From CAJBVW01 sp964457335 (GTDB lineage: Bacteria > Myxococcota_A > UBA796 > SXON01), in contig CAYWGD010000009.1 of assembly GCA_964457335.1 (NCBI GenBank), positions 45,730-109,729 of the forward strand: a stretch of 64,000 nt of DNA, read 5' to 3'. Shown piece by piece: positions 8,136 to 15,666 of the stretch. Numbering within the stretch: the first letter of the stretch is position 1; each line of letters starts with the position of its first letter. The notes beneath the pieces are model-generated. The model saw only the letters and a list, made by a program, of their open reading frames with translations, was not told the origin of the DNA and ran no database searches. A program made the position numbers and the translations under genes.

Positions 8136-9740
8136 GTGCTCATCGCGCCCTTTTTCCTCCCCCTTCTGACCGCCTGCGGGAACGAGTGTGGCCCGGGCAC
8201 GCATGCGGAGGACGGCGTGTGTGTGCCCGACACCGCGGGGGATGCTGCCGATGCGGACACGGATGCCGACACCGACGCGGATACCGATGCCGACAGCGAC
8301 ACGGACACGGACACGGACACGGACGCGGACACCGACACCGACACGGATACGGACCCGGTCGGCATCGCGCCGGGGGCGCGTTGGTCAGGCGAGACCTCGC
8401 TCCCAGGGTCCGCGTGGTCGATCTCGGGCGCCCGGGAGGACGACTACGCGGGCCGCGGAACCGCGATCGGGGACGCGGACGGGGACGGCCAGGACGACGT
8501 GCTCGTCTCCGCCCCGTTCTCATGGCGGAACGGCGATTCCGGGGGCTACGCCTGCATCGTCGAGGGGCCGATCACTGCGGACACCGACCTCGGCTCGGCG
8601 TACGCGTGCGTCGCGGGGATGGAGGAGCGCGAGTACCTGGGCCTCAACGGGTCGATCGTGGGGGACATGAACGGCGACGGCACGATCGAGGTTGCGCTCG
8701 CCGCGCCGAACACGAGCAGCTCGGACACGAGCCCCACGGGGCCGGGCGCGGTGCACGTCTTCTCCAACCTCGCGGCGGGGGAGCATGAGAGCGGCGACGC
8801 GACGGCCTCCTGGACCGGTGAGGGCGCGACCGACGGCGCGGGGGCTGCCATGCTCGGCGGGACCGACTGGACCGGCGACGGGCGCCCGGACCTCGCGGTG
8901 GGCGCGCCCATGCACAACGCATACTGGGGCGCCGCGTACATCCTCGGCGCGCGGGCGCTCGACGGCGGCACGCTGGACGACGCCGAGGTGCGCTTCTACC
9001 CGACCAGCGGCACCAGCGGCGGCGGCTTCGGCGCGAGCATCGCGGCGGTGGGTGACCTCGACGGCGACGGGTTCGAGGACTTCGGGATCGGATGGCGCGG
9101 GCACGACAACAGCCGCTCGGCCGTCGCGATCTTCCTGGGGCCCGTCTCCGGCGGCAACGCGGCGACGGACGCCGACACGCTGATCACCGGCCAGGGTGGT
9201 GCGTTCGCCGCGTTCCAGGGGAACGTCGCGGGCGTCGGGGACGTGAACGGCGACGGCACCGCGGACGTGCTCGTCGGCGCCCCCGAGTACAACCTCTCCA
9301 ACGACCTGGCGTACGCGGGGTCCGTCTACCTCTTCTCGGGGAGCAAGGCGCTCGACGGCACCGACGCGCTCCTCGCGGACGCCACCATCGAGGGCGATCA
9401 CTACGGGCAGGCGATGGGCCGCTCCGTGGCCGGGATCGGGGACCAGGACGGGGACGGTCTCGCGGACATCCTCGTCGGCGCCTGGGGCGCGGACACGGAG
9501 GCCGACAACTCGGGCGGAGCCTACCTCTTCTACGGCTCGCTCTCCGGCACCTACGAGCCGGGCGACGCCGCCGCCGCGTGGCACGGCACGACGCGCGGGG
9601 CGAGCGCGGGCGTCCGGGTCCTCGGCGGGGCTGACGTGACCGGCGACGCGTACAGCGATCTGCTGATCAGCTCCGAGGGCGCCAACGGGATCGCGGACTA
9701 CGCCGGGGTCGTGTTCGTGGTCCCGGGCGAGGCGCCGTAA
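8136..9740 (+). CDS. FG-GAP beta-propeller lipoprotein with Asp-Thr linker
   Basis: GTG at 8136 is chosen because GGAGG lies exactly 5 bases upstream and the product (534 aa) then begins with a short lipoprotein signal, LPLLTAC. A linker of about 45 residues rich in DTDADTD repeats follows. The rest is seven FG-GAP/integrin-alpha-like blades with calcium-binding signatures of the form GDxDGDGxxDxLVGAP, for example GDADGDGQDDVLVSAP, GDMNGDGTIEVALAAP and GDVNGDGTADVLVGAP. The fold should be a seven-bladed, calcium-dependent propeller tethered to the outer membrane by the flexible linker. The role is probably surface binding; no enzyme motif is seen. The linker is encoded by a hexamer-like repeat tract at about 8253-8358. 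Confidence 0.9.
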   Translation: MLIAPFFLPLLTACGNECGPGTHAEDGVCVPDTAGDAADADTDADTDADTDADSDTDTDTDTDADTDTDTDTDPVGIAPGARWSGETSLPGSAWSISGAREDDYAGRGTAIGDADGDGQDDVLVSAPFSWRNGDSGGYACIVEGPITADTDLGSAYACVAGMEEREYLGLNGSIVGDMNGDGTIEVALAAPNTSSSDTSPTGPGAVHVFSNLAAGEHESGDATASWTGEGATDGAGAAMLGGTDWTGDGRPDLAVGAPMHNAYWGAAYILGARALDGGTLDDAEVRFYPTSGTSGGGFGASIAAVGDLDGDGFEDFGIGWRGHDNSRSAVAIFLGPVSGGNAATDADTLITGQGGAFAAFQGNVAGVGDVNGDGTADVLVGAPEYNLSNDLAYAGSVYLFSGSKALDGTDALLADATIEGDHYGQAMGRSVAGIGDQDGDGLADILVGAWGADTEADNSGGAYLFYGSLSGTYEPGDAAAAWHGTTRGASAGVRVLGGADVTGDAYSDLLISSEGANGIADYAGVVFVVPGEAP

Positions 9741-9860
9741 TCCGCGCCCACCGGGTTCCCCTCGGGATCGATCACCACGAAACGGCCAGGCCCGCCTTGG
9801 TTACCAGTGCCCGCGTTGGCCGTTGCATCACCTGGTACGACGTGACCGCGGAGCGGCCGG

Positions 9861-11150
9861 CTACGGCGTGCGCGCCACCGTCGCGTGGGCCTCTCCGACG
9901 GGCACGCCGTCGGCGCGAACCGTGCACGTCACCTCGAAGTCGGATCCCCCCACCAGGCCGTAGGACGGGCTCCCGAGCCGACACTCGACGATCCCGTTCG
10001 GATCGGGCGTGACCGAGGACTCCCTGGAACTCTCCAGCTCTTCGCCAGCGCGGGCGAACGTGTAGCTCACGGTTACCCAGCTCGCGTCGGACGGCACCCG
10101 CGCGCGGACCTCGGCCACCACCTTGACGTACGCGGATCCGTCGAGCGCCTTGCTGTCGAACCCCTCCATCCGAAATGCCAGGACCCGCGGCGTCCCGTCA
10201 TCCATCGCCCGAACCGCGGCGGTCCAAGCCGGCACGGGTCCGGACGTCGACGGCAGGGGCCGCGACAGGTCGAGGCCGAAGGTGCGCACCCACTCGATGG
10301 CGCATTCGGCGACACCCCGGACGACCCGACCGTGGAGATCCGCGTTCGGACGATCGTGCCGGATGTCGAACGCGAACCCGTCCCGAAAGAGCAGCGACGG
10401 CTGATCGAGCAGGCTTCCGCGTCGGCTGTCCGCCAGGCGGACGAGATCCTTGGGGCGCAGCCGGCTGACGGCAAGCGCGAGCGCGACGAGCTGCCACAGG
10501 TCGCCCGCGCCTCGGGAGAGGACCCGGACGGCGAGCTCGCGCGTCGACGCCTCGACCCTTGCGTTCCCGGCGCCACGACTCGCGACGAACGGGCGGACCA
10601 GCGTGCGGAGCGCCACGATCTCGGGCTGCGAGAAGCCCGTGGCGGCGCTCACCACCACGTCCATCCTGGGCTGCTCCTCGAAGTCGAGAGCGGCCTCCTC
10701 TGCAGCGGCGGGGAGCTTCAACCCCAGCTCGCGCGCAACGTCGGCGGCCTCCTCGGCCACGAGGCGCAACATGGCCAGGTGGCCCTCGGGATCCCGCTTG
10801 CGGTCGGCGCCGACCCGGCCGCCGTTCGTCAGCGTGACGTCGCCGCGCAACCGGGCCTCGAGCAGGCCGAGGTCGTCCGTGACGCGGAGCACCCAGCCCC
10901 GCCGCGCCTTGCTCAGGCGGAGCGCGAACGCGAGGACGCGCACGATGTCCCGCCAGCTCCCCTCGGCATCGCCGCTCTGGACCTTCGTGGAGAGCGCGAG
11001 GGGTAGACCGGGCTCGCCGCGCACGACGAACGGCTCCGAACACCACCCGATCCGGTCCGACACGGGAGCAACGAGCGCGGCGAGCTCCTCGACATCGGCC
11101 GACGTGAGGCCGCGACGAAGCTGGGCGGAGACGTAGACGGTGAGCCCCAT
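9861..11150 (-). CDS. Conserved-looking hypothetical protein (429 aa)
   Basis: A 429-aa protein without signal peptide or membrane segments. I do not recognise the family. It begins MGLTVYVSAQLRRGLTSADVEELA and has a predicted alpha/beta body with no Walker, HExxH or HTH motif; the C-terminal 100 residues are beta-rich (SWVTVSYTFARAGEELESS) and could be a small sandwich domain. Codon third positions are GC-rich as in neighbours, supporting a real gene. It is convergent with the FG-GAP gene (120 bp between stops) and tandem with the Asp-Thr lipoprotein upstream, about 250 bp away. The 120-bp gap contains, on the minus strand in a third frame, the phrase FVVIDPEGNPVGAD, possibly a gene remnant. 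Confidence 0.7.
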   Translation of the reverse strand: MGLTVYVSAQLRRGLTSADVEELAALVAPVSDRIGWCSEPFVVRGEPGLPLALSTKVQSGDAEGSWRDIVRVLAFALRLSKARRGWVLRVTDDLGLLEARLRGDVTLTNGGRVGADRKRDPEGHLAMLRLVAEEAADVARELGLKLPAAAEEAALDFEEQPRMDVVVSAATGFSQPEIVALRTLVRPFVASRGAGNARVEASTRELAVRVLSRGAGDLWQLVALALAVSRLRPKDLVRLADSRRGSLLDQPSLLFRDGFAFDIRHDRPNADLHGRVVRGVAECAIEWVRTFGLDLSRPLPSTSGPVPAWTAAVRAMDDGTPRVLAFRMEGFDSKALDGSAYVKVVAEVRARVPSDASWVTVSYTFARAGEELESSRESSVTPDPNGIVECRLGSPSYGLVGGSDFEVTCTVRADGVPVGEAHATVARTP

Positions 11151-11397
11151 GTCAGCTCCGCGAGCCGTCCCGACTAACCGTCCGATGCCCTTCGCGCGCG
11201 TGCGACCGCCTGATCGACCGGAGCGCCCTGACCGAGGGCGGCGCCCACGTGGGATGGTGCGTGGTGGCGGCGGTGAGGCGGCCGAGGGCTCGGATGCTCG
11301 GGCGGTGAGCCGTGGTCATCGGGACGAGGACCCGGATGGTCCCACCCTCCGGCGGCGTCGCCCCGCGCACCGCGGTCGCACCGCGCTCCGGTTCGGC

Positions 11398-12214
11398 CTA
11401 CTCCCCGGCCGGCAACGTCGGGTCGTCGTAGTTCACCGCCGTGACGGTGCCGACGGTCTCGCAGGGGAACGTGATTCCCGCCATCCCGGCGGCAGTGTCA
11501 CACTGGCTCCCGGAGCAGCTCATCGCGAACGTCCACTCGAGGTCCGCCGCCCAGCGTTGCGAGAACGTGTGGCTGACGCCGTCCACATCCAGCGTCCGTT
11601 CGGTGAACGTGCCCCCCATCTCGAGGCCCCAGCTGATCGTGGCGTCGACCCCGTAGCTGGCGAGGTTCATCCCGGTCGCGGTGGCGTCGCACCAGAAGTC
11701 GCCTTCGAGGTGGTAGGTACAGTTCACGATCTGGTTCTCGTTGGCCGTGGCCTGCTCGTCGAACACCTGCGGGCCGGGGTCCACGTGGGAGAGCGTGATC
11801 GAGTCCCAGATCACCAGGCTGTAGGGGTTGGTGTTGACCTCACACGCGTTGCTGCCCAACTGAAGGTCGCTCACGAAGAACAGCACCCCCTCGCCGGGGC
11901 CGTTCTCCACGAAGTCCATGTCGAGCTCGCTGCCGGTGTCCGTGTCCGTGTCCGTGTCCGTGTCCGTGTCCGTGTCCGTGTCCGTGTCCGTGTCCGNNNN
12001 NNNNNNNNNNNNNNNNNNNNNNNNNNNNNNNNNNNNNNNNNNNNNNNNNNNNNNNNNNNNNNNNNNNNNNNNNNNNNNNNNNNNNNNNNNNNNNNNTGTC
12101 GGCGTCCGTGTCGGCGTCCGTGTCGGGTTCGGTGTCGGTGTCGGCGTTGCCGGAATCGGCGGTGTCCGTGGAGGCGGTGCAGGCGAGGAGGGTCAGCAGC
12201 GAGAGGGTGCGCAC
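11398..12214 (-). CDS. Asp-Thr-linker lipoprotein split by assembly gap
   Basis: The GTG at 12214 opens a lipoprotein signal MRTLSLLTLLAC. The mature chain starts with an acidic linker of Asp-Thr repeats that runs into 100 Ns (11997-12096); on the other side the repeat resumes (DTDTDT GSELDMDFVENG) and leads into a C-terminal domain of about 175 residues (to the TAA-equivalent stop at 11398). The C-terminal domain has four or more cysteines (CEVNTN, NCTYH, FWCDA, MSCSGSQC) and looks like a secreted beta-rich ligand domain of unknown family. The two halves are in different frames across the Ns, which only means that the true gap length is not 100. Exported, outer-membrane attached by inference. 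Confidence 0.72.
11997..12096. other. Assembly gap (100 N) inside a hexamer repeat
   Basis: Exactly 100 Ns, the conventional placeholder for a gap of unknown length. Both flanks are GTGTCC/GTGTCG-type repeats encoding Asp-Thr, so the assembler probably failed on the repeat. The real repeat number in the lipoprotein is unknown. Confidence 0.97.
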
Positions 12215-12301
12215 GAGGGTCCGGGGTGAGCTCGCAGGGTAGCGCCCTGGCGGCGGGCCGGAATCTCACGCCCATCTCTCATCGGCGCAGGTCGGGGCCG
12301 G

Positions 12302-12451
12302 GCGACGCGGCCCGACCTGCGCACTCCCCGGCACCGGGCGGCGGTCGCCAGGGCCGTTGACCGGGTTGCCCCGCTCATGGAGGGGCTCCGCGCGGACGGC
12401 TTCTGGCTGTCGGACCCGCTCGCCGTCGCCTACCTGGAGAGGCTGGGGAGA
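12302..12451 (+). pseudogene. Remnant of a DUF3368 (PIN-like toxin) C-terminus
   Basis: In one frame without a preceding start, residues read VARAVDRVAPLMEGLRADGF followed by WLSDPLAVAYLERLGR. This closely follows the usual C-terminus of DUF3368 proteins (PIN-domain-like toxins of toxin-antitoxin pairs), which ends with a helix, L-R-A-x-G-F-x-L-S-x-x-L and a short helix. No upstream PIN core with acidic residues is present; the frame carries no start codon and the N-terminal part is missing. It lies just outside the proposed left island boundary. Recognition is by eye only. Confidence 0.4.
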
Positions 12452-12979
12452 GGCCCTGGGAGCGTTCGGGAAGACGCTCCCGTCGCGCGCTGGCGTCCGC
12501 TGGGCGCGGCCGCGCGTCTTCCTCGGTTACAGGTTTCAACCTGCGCCCTCGTCAGCCGCGCAGCCGCGCCTCAGCGGTCGCTCAGCGCGCTCGGTCCGCA
12601 TTTCCCCGAACGCTCCTGAATTGCCTACCAGGCCCCGTTCGGCCCGCCTTGGGGTTCATGGGGACAATGGGAGGAGGCCGGCAGGGCGGATGAGATTCGC
12701 GCGCCCCGAACCCGAGTGTGAAAGCAGCAGTTCGCGCCCGCGGACGGGGGGGCCGACCTTGCCGTTGTCCCCCCCCTCGGGCCGACCGGCTCCGGACCGG
12801 GGTAGTGCGGCCTCGCACCAATAGGCCGCCACCGCAACGGAGCTTGTGTCGGCGTTCGCCGACCTCGCGGAGGCAGCGCGGGTGATCGAGCGATACCGGG
12901 TGTTGTTGCGGGACGGGAAGGTGTAGCTCCGTGCTGTCGTCGCTCCTCGCTCGACGACCCCCACCCAGGCCGGTTGGCA
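12452..12979. other. Gene-poor stretch at the proposed left island edge
   Basis: No convincing intact gene. A G-run/C-run hairpin (G7 at 12746-12752, C7 at 12770-12776) lies just inside the proposed attL. At 12827-12926 a short plus-strand frame ends TELVSAFADLAEAARVIERY...LLRDGKV-stop, which looks like the tail of a decayed coding sequence of unknown family. Open frames on either strand here are arginine/proline-rich and overlap each other, as expected of non-coding GC-rich DNA. Confidence 0.5.
12678..12685. other. Proposed attL core (CCGGCAGG)
   Basis: The 8-bp sequence CCGGCAGG also occurs at 42411-42418, next to the end of the serine recombinase gene. Reading leftward from 12685 on the minus strand gives PAG-LLPLSP-stop (12685 to 12656), which would be an in-phase alternative C-terminus for the lipoprotein gene that is cut at 42411. 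An 8-bp match within some hundreds of bases is not significant on its own; the shared reading phase and position support it. Confidence 0.4.
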
Positions 12980-12988
12980 TGCTATGAT
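12980..12988 (+). promoter_or_regulatory. Extended -10 promoter of the SLATT-like gene
   Basis: TGCTATGAT fits an extended -10 element (TGn then TATGAT), 22 bp upstream of the ATG at 13010. No good -35 hexamer is seen at the usual distance, which extended -10 promoters can do without. Confidence 0.4.
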
Positions 12989-13009
12989 CGGGCACGCGCC
13001 GGAGGCCAA

Positions 13010-13669
13010 ATGCCCGATCTCGTCGTAACCGCTGATCGCCAACCTGTGCCCCTTGACACCGCGGCCCAACACGGTTTGAAGTCGCAACCGTTGCCGTCGG
13101 CGTATGAGGAAACGCGCACGGACTGCGAGGCGTTACTCCTGAAGCACCTGACCAACCAGCTGGAGTGGTACCAGAAGCGGGCAAAGGCCAGGCGCCTGAC
13201 CCACCGAACGGCGTCTTTTGCTGTGATCGTTCTCAGTGCGAGTCTCCCCCTGCTGACTCAGGGAACCTTTCCCATTCCACTCGGTGGCTTTGAGGGTCGG
13301 GCTGCGACGTTGGTTGCGCTCCTAGTGGCCATCACCACCGGGCTCGCGCAGCACTTCCGGTGGGATGAACAATGGAACGGCTATAAGCGGGCGGAGTTGG
13401 AGCTTGAAGCACTGCGTCTCGAATGGGAGGGAATCGACCTCCACTTGCGGAGTGGGCTGACGTCGGACAACCTCACAACCAGTGCACGCAGACTCGTCAG
13501 TGAGACGCGGCGCATCGCGGCGGCAGCCCGACGCGTGGTCGAGGCCGAAACGCGCCAGTTCTTCGAGAGTCAAATTCCCTCAGCGCCTCGGCAACCGAGC
13601 CCGGACGACGCGGGCGAGCCACAAGGGGCTGAACAGTCTAGGAAGGAGCGTGAAAACGCGCAGCTCTGA
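13010..13669 (+). CDS. DUF4231/SLATT-type two-transmembrane protein
   Basis: The ATG at 13010 follows GGAGG by 4 bases; 219 aa. The layout is a cytoplasmic N-terminal helix (LTNQLEWYQKRAKARRLTH), two adjacent transmembrane helices at about residues 70-87 and 98-118 (ASFAVIVLSASLPLL, then AATLVALLVAITTGLAQHF), the phrase FRWDEQWNGYKRAELELEA, and a long coiled-coil C-terminus. This matches DUF4231 and the SLATT group (SMODS- and SLOG-associating two-TM effectors), whose members are predicted membrane-perturbing effectors of nucleotide-signal defence systems. Here no nucleotidyltransferase or SLOG partner is adjacent, so activation is unknown. GC content appears lower than that of the flanking lipoprotein genes, which fits a transferred gene. 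Confidence 0.75.
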   Translation: MPDLVVTADRQPVPLDTAAQHGLKSQPLPSAYEETRTDCEALLLKHLTNQLEWYQKRAKARRLTHRTASFAVIVLSASLPLLTQGTFPIPLGGFEGRAATLVALLVAITTGLAQHFRWDEQWNGYKRAELELEALRLEWEGIDLHLRSGLTSDNLTTSARRLVSETRRIAAAARRVVEAETRQFFESQIPSAPRQPSPDDAGEPQGAEQSRKERENAQL

Positions 13670-13836
13670 ACGTCGTACCCATGCAGGCTCTCGATCTCTT
13701 CGACGCGCGGCGATCCCCCCGGGAGCGGCGGATGGGCGCGTCATCGCGGAGGGCACGCGGGCCGATTTCCGCCATCGGATGTCGTCAGCCTCCAACCAGC
13801 GGTCGCGACGGTAGCGTCGCGCCGGAAGCAGGCGCG

Positions 13837-14041
13837 CTATCCGGTAGCGCTACCTTGCCACAGGAAGGCAACGACGGCGTTCTGCATCTGCGTGCCAAGC
13901 GGCTTCGCCGCCGCAACCTCGGCCTTCGCCAGTATGCCGCGCCCGACGGCAAGCCGCTCGGCGAGCTGACGCTGCGAGGGGGCGCCGGCTTGGTCGGCGG
14001 CCACCGGCCTACCGAGGCGAGCGCAAGGCGGTCCGCCTCGG
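13837..14041 (-). pseudogene. Decayed HTH gene, relative of the 36138-37469 protein
   Basis: On the minus strand the segment EADRLALASVGRWPP (starting near 14039) is almost identical to EADRLALASVGHWPP in the 443-aa HTH protein at 36138-37469. After a one-base shift in a run of five G at 13978-13982, the frame continues PSQRQLAERLAVGRGILAKA and ends in QNAVVAFLWQ-x-stop at 13837. This aligns with the helix-turn-helix of the same protein, with about 26 residues deleted between. There is no start codon and the upstream part runs into the EEP gene, so it is a fragment left by an older, related element. Confidence 0.6.
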
Positions 14042-14097
14042 ACGTCCCCTGGTCGCCGAAGTCGGCCGGCACGCCAGCCGGACGGTCGCCTTGGGCC

Positions 14098-15456
14098 TCA
14101 CCGACACACCCGATCGCATTCGTTGCGCGCGAGGCACGAGCCCGTGCACTCGCAATACGGCTTGGCGTTCGTGCAGTCCGGCACGCCGTCTTCGCAGTTC
14201 CGGCAATTCGCCGAGGTGTCGCAGCGCCCCGAGCAGTCACACCACGGGCGGGACGCGGGGCAGGTCGGTGGGGGTGACACTGTGCACGTTCGCGGCAGCG
14301 GATCTTCCCGGCGGTGAATCGACAGGCCGATGGCGAGCACGTTGTGTGCGATATCGTCGAGGATGATTCCCTCCCTCTGCGCCGGCCGGGCGACCCCTTC
14401 GTCCTCCGGGCGGACCGCCAGTTGACCCGTCGCGTCAACCGAGTAAGAGAACCTGACGCGTTCGAGATCGGCGACGGCGCACTCGTTTGAAAAGGCCGCC
14501 TCTCCGGCGGAGAGTCGTCCCGTAAACGCATGCATCTTGTTGCCGTCCTGGGCCTGGAACAGCGTATCCGCCGGGAGCCCGCCCGCCTCGACACAAGCGA
14601 CGTCCTTGTTGGACCAGATCACATTGGCATCCAGCGTCTGGGTGAGGTTGGCCTCTACCAGGCTCCCTTCTCGCGTCTCAGTGAAGTTGAAGTCACCAGC
14701 GACGATCGGGACGGTGTACGTGGCATCGCCGGCCTGCGCGGCCTGGGTCGCCTGGGCCTTGGCGTAGGCGATCGCGCGCCTCATGTCGTCCACCGACCCG
14801 GGAGGACCATTCGTCCCGGTGTGCACCGCGAACACGGGGACGGTGAGGCCGGTCACCCTGTCCCGCAGATCCACCAGGGTGGCCCAGTCCGTGTACTGCA
14901 ACCGCTGGGTCTTGGTCGGAACCCATCGCGTCCCCGACACGACGCCCATGGAGCCGGGCCATCGCGGGTCCGGCCCTTCCGCGACACCGACCGTGAACGG
15001 CTGCCCGTATCGCGCGCCGAGTTCGTCGGCCAAGCGCTGCGCAGGTACCGGTGGGTCCGTGGTCACGCAGGCGCAGGCGCCACCAAACGCTGAACCCACC
15101 ACGACGACGCTATCCGGGTGCGGCCAAGCCTCGTGGATCGCGTCGGCGAGCCGCCCCACCCCATCGCCCCCGACGGCGCACCGGATGCAGCTGCCGCTTC
15201 GGTGGTTGAGACCTACCACGACCAACATCATGTCGACGGTGTCGTCCCGATATGCGCGCTCGGGATCGAGCCAACAGGACTCCACGTGGTGATGCGCCCC
15301 CGACGTGGGCGCCGTCGTCGCCGCCAACGGCGCCGGGGGATCCGCGGAAGCATCCGTGGGAGCAGGAGAGGCATACTTCGGCGGCAGGCTCGAGCCGCAG
15401 GCGATCGCCCCCAGGGCGCTAAAGCCGATCCATGCACGTCGCGTCGAGTTTTGCAT
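14098..15456 (-). CDS. Endonuclease/exonuclease/phosphatase-fold lipoprotein with Cys-rich tail
   Basis: A 452-aa product with a lipoprotein signal (LGAIACGSS, Cys20). The central domain has EEP (DNase I-like) strands: VPVFAVHTGTN and VPIVAGDFNFTETREG, where the D-F-N of GDFN is the family's catalytic/metal motif; an earlier GVVSGTRW strand also fits. The usual early N and E residues are less clear (VVVGLNHRSG). The last 60 residues contain about twelve cysteines (CPASRPWCDCSGRC, NCRNCEDG, YCECTGSC), probably a disulfide-stabilised binding tail. Predicted to act outside the cell as a nuclease or phosphodiesterase. It lies 210 bp downstream of the TcA gene on the same strand, so it could be the last gene of the toxin unit. 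Confidence 0.75.
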   Translation of the reverse strand: MQNSTRRAWIGFSALGAIACGSSLPPKYASPAPTDASADPPAPLAATTAPTSGAHHHVESCWLDPERAYRDDTVDMMLVVVGLNHRSGSCIRCAVGGDGVGRLADAIHEAWPHPDSVVVVGSAFGGACACVTTDPPVPAQRLADELGARYGQPFTVGVAEGPDPRWPGSMGVVSGTRWVPTKTQRLQYTDWATLVDLRDRVTGLTVPVFAVHTGTNGPPGSVDDMRRAIAYAKAQATQAAQAGDATYTVPIVAGDFNFTETREGSLVEANLTQTLDANVIWSNKDVACVEAGGLPADTLFQAQDGNKMHAFTGRLSAGEAAFSNECAVADLERVRFSYSVDATGQLAVRPEDEGVARPAQREGIILDDIAHNVLAIGLSIHRREDPLPRTCTVSPPPTCPASRPWCDCSGRCDTSANCRNCEDGVPDCTNAKPYCECTGSCLARNECDRVCR

Positions 15457-15560
15457 TGCGTGACCCCGGACGGAGGCCTCGGAGCGGGAGGGCCCGAGGG
15501 CAGGCGCGAGCCTGCACTTTCAGATGTGTCGGCGCCTGGACGAAGGTCACAAGGTGGACA

Positions 15561-15580
15561 AGAGAAAGTGAAAATTCTCT
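15561..15580. repeat. Small hairpin between the TcA and EEP genes
   Basis: AGAGAA (15561-15566) and TTCTCT (15575-15580) form a 6-bp stem with an 8-nt A-rich loop in the 210-bp gap. No T-run follows on the minus strand. The rest of the gap holds no recognisable gene. Confidence 0.3.
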
Positions 15581-15666
15581 GGTCCGGGCTCACTCCACAC
15601 GGCCCCCTCGGCAATAGCCGGCCATGCGATGCCGACAGCAAGCTAGCCGGCCTGCTCGACGCTGCG

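Noticed and set aside
9741..9860. Possible small gene with FVVIDPEGNPVGAD on the minus strand
   Set aside because: Only a few protein-like residues in a frame that is open for a short distance and overlaps the end of the FG-GAP gene; at best a remnant.
11918..12229. Plus-strand frame rich in Val-Ser repeats
   Set aside because: It is the antisense of the Asp-Thr linker of the lipoprotein and crosses the N gap.
12582..13184. Overlapping minus-strand frames in the gene-poor stretch
   Set aside because: They overlap the start of the well-supported SLATT-like gene and have no conserved motifs; only the PAG-LLPLSP end is of interest as part of the proposed attachment site.
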